NCBI GenBank assembly: GCA_964627125.1
Contig: CAZVJQ010000017.1
Location: 1-36,387 of the forward strand
Length of the DNA stretch: 36,387 bases
Reading direction: 5' to 3'
Origin: Fastidiosipila sp964627125
Lineage (GTDB): Bacteria; Bacillota; Clostridia; Saccharofermentanales; Fastidiosipilaceae
The position numbers were made by a program, and so were the translations under genes. The notes beneath the pieces are model-generated. The model was not told the origin of the DNA. It was given only the letters and a program-made list of their open reading frames with translations, and did not search any database. This document shows, one piece after another, positions 34,184-36,387 of this stretch. Each line of letters begins with the position of its first letter. The first letter of the stretch is position 1.

Positions 34184-34804
34184 ATGGATTTATCAAACGG
34201 CATCAAATTAGCAAACCACGATTTCATATGGATCAATGAGAGCGAAGTAAATATTTCAGAGCACAATATTTCAATATTAGCACCAGCGAAGACAGATTTT
34301 TTCAACTCTCCTGTGCAAGAAAATGGATTATTTCCAAGAGCAATTTCAAATGCACCTATTCTCTTGACAGAGCTAGAAGGTGATTTTACATTCAGAGTTA
34401 AAGTCAAACCAGTATTTAGAGATTTTGCGGATGCTGCTGCAGTAATGATCTATGAAAATGAAAATATTTGGGCAAAATTCGCCTATGAGAAATCAGATAT
34501 GCCAGGTGGTTTTCCTGCCATTGTCTCAGTTGTCACTAACAGAATTTCAGATGATGCTAATGCACTATCCTTAAATCAAGAATCTGTGTACTTGCAAGTA
34601 GCTAGAGTAGGAGATACTTTCGCATTCCATTATAGTACTGATAATGAAACCTATGTAATGGCTCGTTTATTTACTTTGCCAGTTGGGAAGAGTGTTTGGG
34701 TAGGTCTAGAATCTCAAGCTCCAGTAGGAGAAGCGAAGAATCACGAGTTTAGTGAGCTAGAAATTACGAATAATAGTATTGAAAATCTTAGACGGGGTAG
34801 ATAG
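34184..34804 (+). CDS. DUF1349 protein, copy 2
   Basis: A 206-residue paralogue of the protein encoded at 32023, alignable without gaps and identical at roughly 70 percent of positions by eye. KTDFFNSPVQENG, YENENIWAKFAYEKSDMPG and HEFSELEIT are shared exactly. Differences cluster in the first 35 residues and in surface-like stretches. ATG follows GGGAG. It is followed by a hairpin and a 34-base stretch that derive from the 3' end of the dehydrogenase gene, showing that copy 2 arose by duplication of the DUF1349-dehydrogenase junction. Function is unknown, as for copy 1. Confidence 0.88.
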   Translation: MDLSNGIKLANHDFIWINESEVNISEHNISILAPAKTDFFNSPVQENGLFPRAISNAPILLTELEGDFTFRVKVKPVFRDFADAAAVMIYENENIWAKFAYEKSDMPGGFPAIVSVVTNRISDDANALSLNQESVYLQVARVGDTFAFHYSTDNETYVMARLFTLPVGKSVWVGLESQAPVGEAKNHEFSELEITNNSIENLRRGR

Positions 34805-34850
34805 TTAGTCTTATATCTGAGCCCACTACAATCAAATGATTACATAAAAA

Positions 34851-34877
34851 ATGCTCCTGATCGCAAACCAGGAGCAT
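34851..34877 (-). terminator. duplicated dehydrogenase-type terminator
   Basis: ATGCTCCTG pairs with CAGGAGCAT. On the minus strand six Ts follow. Its stem and place match the terminator of the dehydrogenase gene at 32692-32716, and it now serves the APC transporter gene. Confidence 0.8.
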
Positions 34878-34900
34878 TAATATTTCTATTGCTTCGTATA

Positions 34901-34934
34901 CTACTCTCCAGAAATATTAACCACTTACTTCATA
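34901..34934 (-). pseudogene. 3' tail remnant of the zinc dehydrogenase gene
   Basis: On the minus strand this reads ATG AAG TAA GTG GTT AAT ATT TCT GGA GAG TAG, that is MK-stop-VVNISGE-stop, against MKYVVNISGE-stop at the true dehydrogenase end. Together with the terminator beyond it, it is the scar of a duplication. It overlaps the last codons of the APC transporter gene in another frame. Confidence 0.75.
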
Positions 34935-36248
34935 TTGTTTCTTAGAATAATATTTAGAACCAACAATACAAATAGATGCACAAATGAGTATGAAAAGAGT
35001 AATAAATAATGGGCTAGCAAGTATTGATCCAAGTAATATCATGAGGGAACCTATTATTGCAATTATGGGTATGAAATATTGTGACTTCTTGCCATCTGAC
35101 TTAAGTTTCTTTAACACATTTACATAAACAAGAATGTAGGAAACATATGAAAATACTATAGCTATCTCACTTACATCTCGTCCACTAAAAATATTGAATT
35201 CTAATACTAGATAATGAATAAGAGCCCATACACTAACCAGAGCTGCGAATAAGATACTTCCATTTCTAGATATTTTATCCTCGGTTGTTTCTTTAATGCC
35301 AAAACTTGGAATCATGCCATTCTTGACGAATGCTTGTGGCAATCTTATTGCCCCTAAACTTAAACCATTAGCAACTCCGAAAATAGATATAACAATAGTG
35401 ACAAGTATTACGTTGGCAAATCTTTTACCCATGATAAGTTTAGCTGCTTCAAAAATGGCTGAATCACCGAAGTTTATGATTTCTTGAGGTCCAAGTATAT
35501 TCCCCATCCCTACTATAAATAGCATATATACAAGCAAAACTATCAATGGGCTAATAATTAATGCCCTGGTCATATTCTTCTTAGGGGTTTCTACTTCTTT
35601 TGCAATATTTAAAGCAATCATCCAGCCATCAAATGAATATGCAATTGGAACAAGTGCAGATAACCAAGAAAAATTGCTTAATTCACTGACAAACTCATTA
35701 TTAAAAACATCACTTATATTAATGGTATCTGCGAAGAACAAGCCATAAGTAGCTATAATAATTAAAGGAATTAATTTTATGATGGTTGCTAGTCTTTGGA
35801 CTAAGCCACCAAAATATTTTGAAAAGTAGTTTAATGCAATAAAAATTAAATTGAATAATAACCCGAGGAGAACTATCGACAACGAATTAGCGTCTATTCC
35901 AAATAACATGAATGTGTAAAGAGCAGCTGCCCATGAGACTACAATTGAAATACTTGGCATCCAAATGAATAATTGAAACCAGGCATATCCTGCAGCAAAT
36001 TTCTTCGATACAAAAGTTTCAAAATATGAAACTATTCCTCCTTCTGCAACATAATCTTTAGATAAAATGGATAGACTTAGACCGCCAAATACTATACAGA
36101 TAGAACCTAATGCTAGAACTAAGATTGCAATACCAAGATTTCCATTTGCATACATGAAAATGTCATCAGCTCTGAAGTATATTCCTGAGCCTACAACAAT
36201 TCCTACAATCATTGAGATTACTGTAAATAGGCCATAAGTTTTCTTCAT
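34917..36248 (-). CDS. APC-superfamily amino acid transporter (SteT/LAT-like)
   Basis: Integral membrane transporter of 443 residues with about 12 helices. Helix 1 has the unwound substrate motif GIVVGSGIYFRADDI. The YSFDGWMIALNIAKEVETPKKN stretch is the helix 6 to loop region of LAT-type exchangers (Bacillus SteT, a serine/threonine exchanger), and GVANGLSLGAIRLPQAFVKNG belongs to helix 8 and after. The amino acid carried is not predictable. ATG at 36248 follows AAAGGGG. The last codons (YEVSG) run into the dehydrogenase tail remnant, so its original C-terminus was probably replaced when the duplicated block landed here. Confidence 0.9.
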   Translation of the reverse strand: MKKTYGLFTVISMIVGIVVGSGIYFRADDIFMYANGNLGIAILVLALGSICIVFGGLSLSILSKDYVAEGGIVSYFETFVSKKFAAGYAWFQLFIWMPSISIVVSWAAALYTFMLFGIDANSLSIVLLGLLFNLIFIALNYFSKYFGGLVQRLATIIKLIPLIIIATYGLFFADTINISDVFNNEFVSELSNFSWLSALVPIAYSFDGWMIALNIAKEVETPKKNMTRALIISPLIVLLVYMLFIVGMGNILGPQEIINFGDSAIFEAAKLIMGKRFANVILVTIVISIFGVANGLSLGAIRLPQAFVKNGMIPSFGIKETTEDKISRNGSILFAALVSVWALIHYLVLEFNIFSGRDVSEIAIVFSYVSYILVYVNVLKKLKSDGKKSQYFIPIIAIIGSLMILLGSILASPLFITLFILICASICIVGSKYYSKKQYEVSG

Positions 36249-36352
36249 ATATACCCCTTTGCTTATTGCAGATAATAGTAATGTATTTTAGCAAAATTAT
36301 GCTTAGATTTATACTTATTTTAAAATTATTAGGGAAGACTTCACCATCCACC

Positions 36353-36387
36353 AAAAAAACTCACTAGAACCTAAGTCCTAGTGAGTT
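36353..36387 (-). terminator. terminator of a minus-strand gene beyond the window
   Basis: AACTCACTAG at 36358-36367 pairs perfectly with CTAGTGAGTT at 36378-36387. On the minus strand seven As of the plus strand give a T-run. The gene it ends lies past the window edge. Confidence 0.85.

Noticed and set aside
36166..36354. Minus-strand frame at the right edge
   Set aside because: It overlaps the start of the transporter gene in another frame and begins inside no recognisable control region.
1..36387. tRNA, rRNA, insertion sequences, integrase or phage genes
   Set aside because: I looked on both strands and found no cloverleaf, transposase, recombinase or phage structural gene that I could support.

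Overview
This is an AT-rich chromosomal stretch from a Gram-positive bacterium of the Bacillota, almost certainly a metagenome or draft assembly. The evidence is a tyrosine T-box leader, strong AGGAGG-type ribosome binding sites, TTG starts, lipoproteins with classical lipoboxes, a streptococcal-type msm sugar operon and the tail of a sortase-type surface protein. I cannot fix the genus. There are six 100-N runs. Four of them (4082, 7329, 22096, 33455) are flanked by exact 55-base repeats, and collapsing repeat plus Ns (155 bases) restores one reading frame in each of the three coding cases. Those four are assembly joins, not missing sequence. The runs at 1998 and 20742 have no such repeat and are true gaps.

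Left part (1-6.9 kb): a tight three-gene operon of a lipid-anchored barnase-type RNase, its barstar-type inhibitor and an SGNH hydrolase. Next comes an XRE regulator fused to a repetitive DUF2807-like beta-helix, followed by a lipoprotein carrying the same kind of beta-helix. A small bacterial PH-domain protein follows, then a T-box riboswitch with a UAC (Tyr) specifier in front of a divergent tyrosine phenol-lyase-like enzyme.

Middle part (7-23.5 kb): mostly single genes. These are a beta-glucuronidase, a zinc-ribbon membrane protein, a DUF454 membrane protein, a maltose/galactoside acetyltransferase, a GlsB/YeaQ-type stress protein, a short-chain dehydrogenase, a glycine-rich membrane protein, a lactonase-type propeller, a nucleoside hydrolase and a SIMPL-domain protein. 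They continue with a lipoprotein, the headless remains of a Cna_B surface protein, a P-type ATPase, an eRF1-like protein, an aldo/keto reductase and a rhodanese. A frameshifted gene of unknown family lies just behind an AraC regulator.

Right part (23.6-36.4 kb): an AraC regulator divergent from a raffinose/melibiose-type operon (binding lipoprotein, two permeases, GH36 alpha-galactosidase, sucrose phosphorylase). Imported alpha-galactosides would be split to galactose and sucrose, and sucrose phosphorolysed. No ABC ATPase is encoded here, so a shared one is expected elsewhere. Beyond it, two DUF1349 paralogues flank a convergent zinc alcohol dehydrogenase. The second paralogue is followed by a copy of the dehydrogenase terminator and 3' tail, which records a segmental duplication that now forms the end of an APC-family transporter gene.
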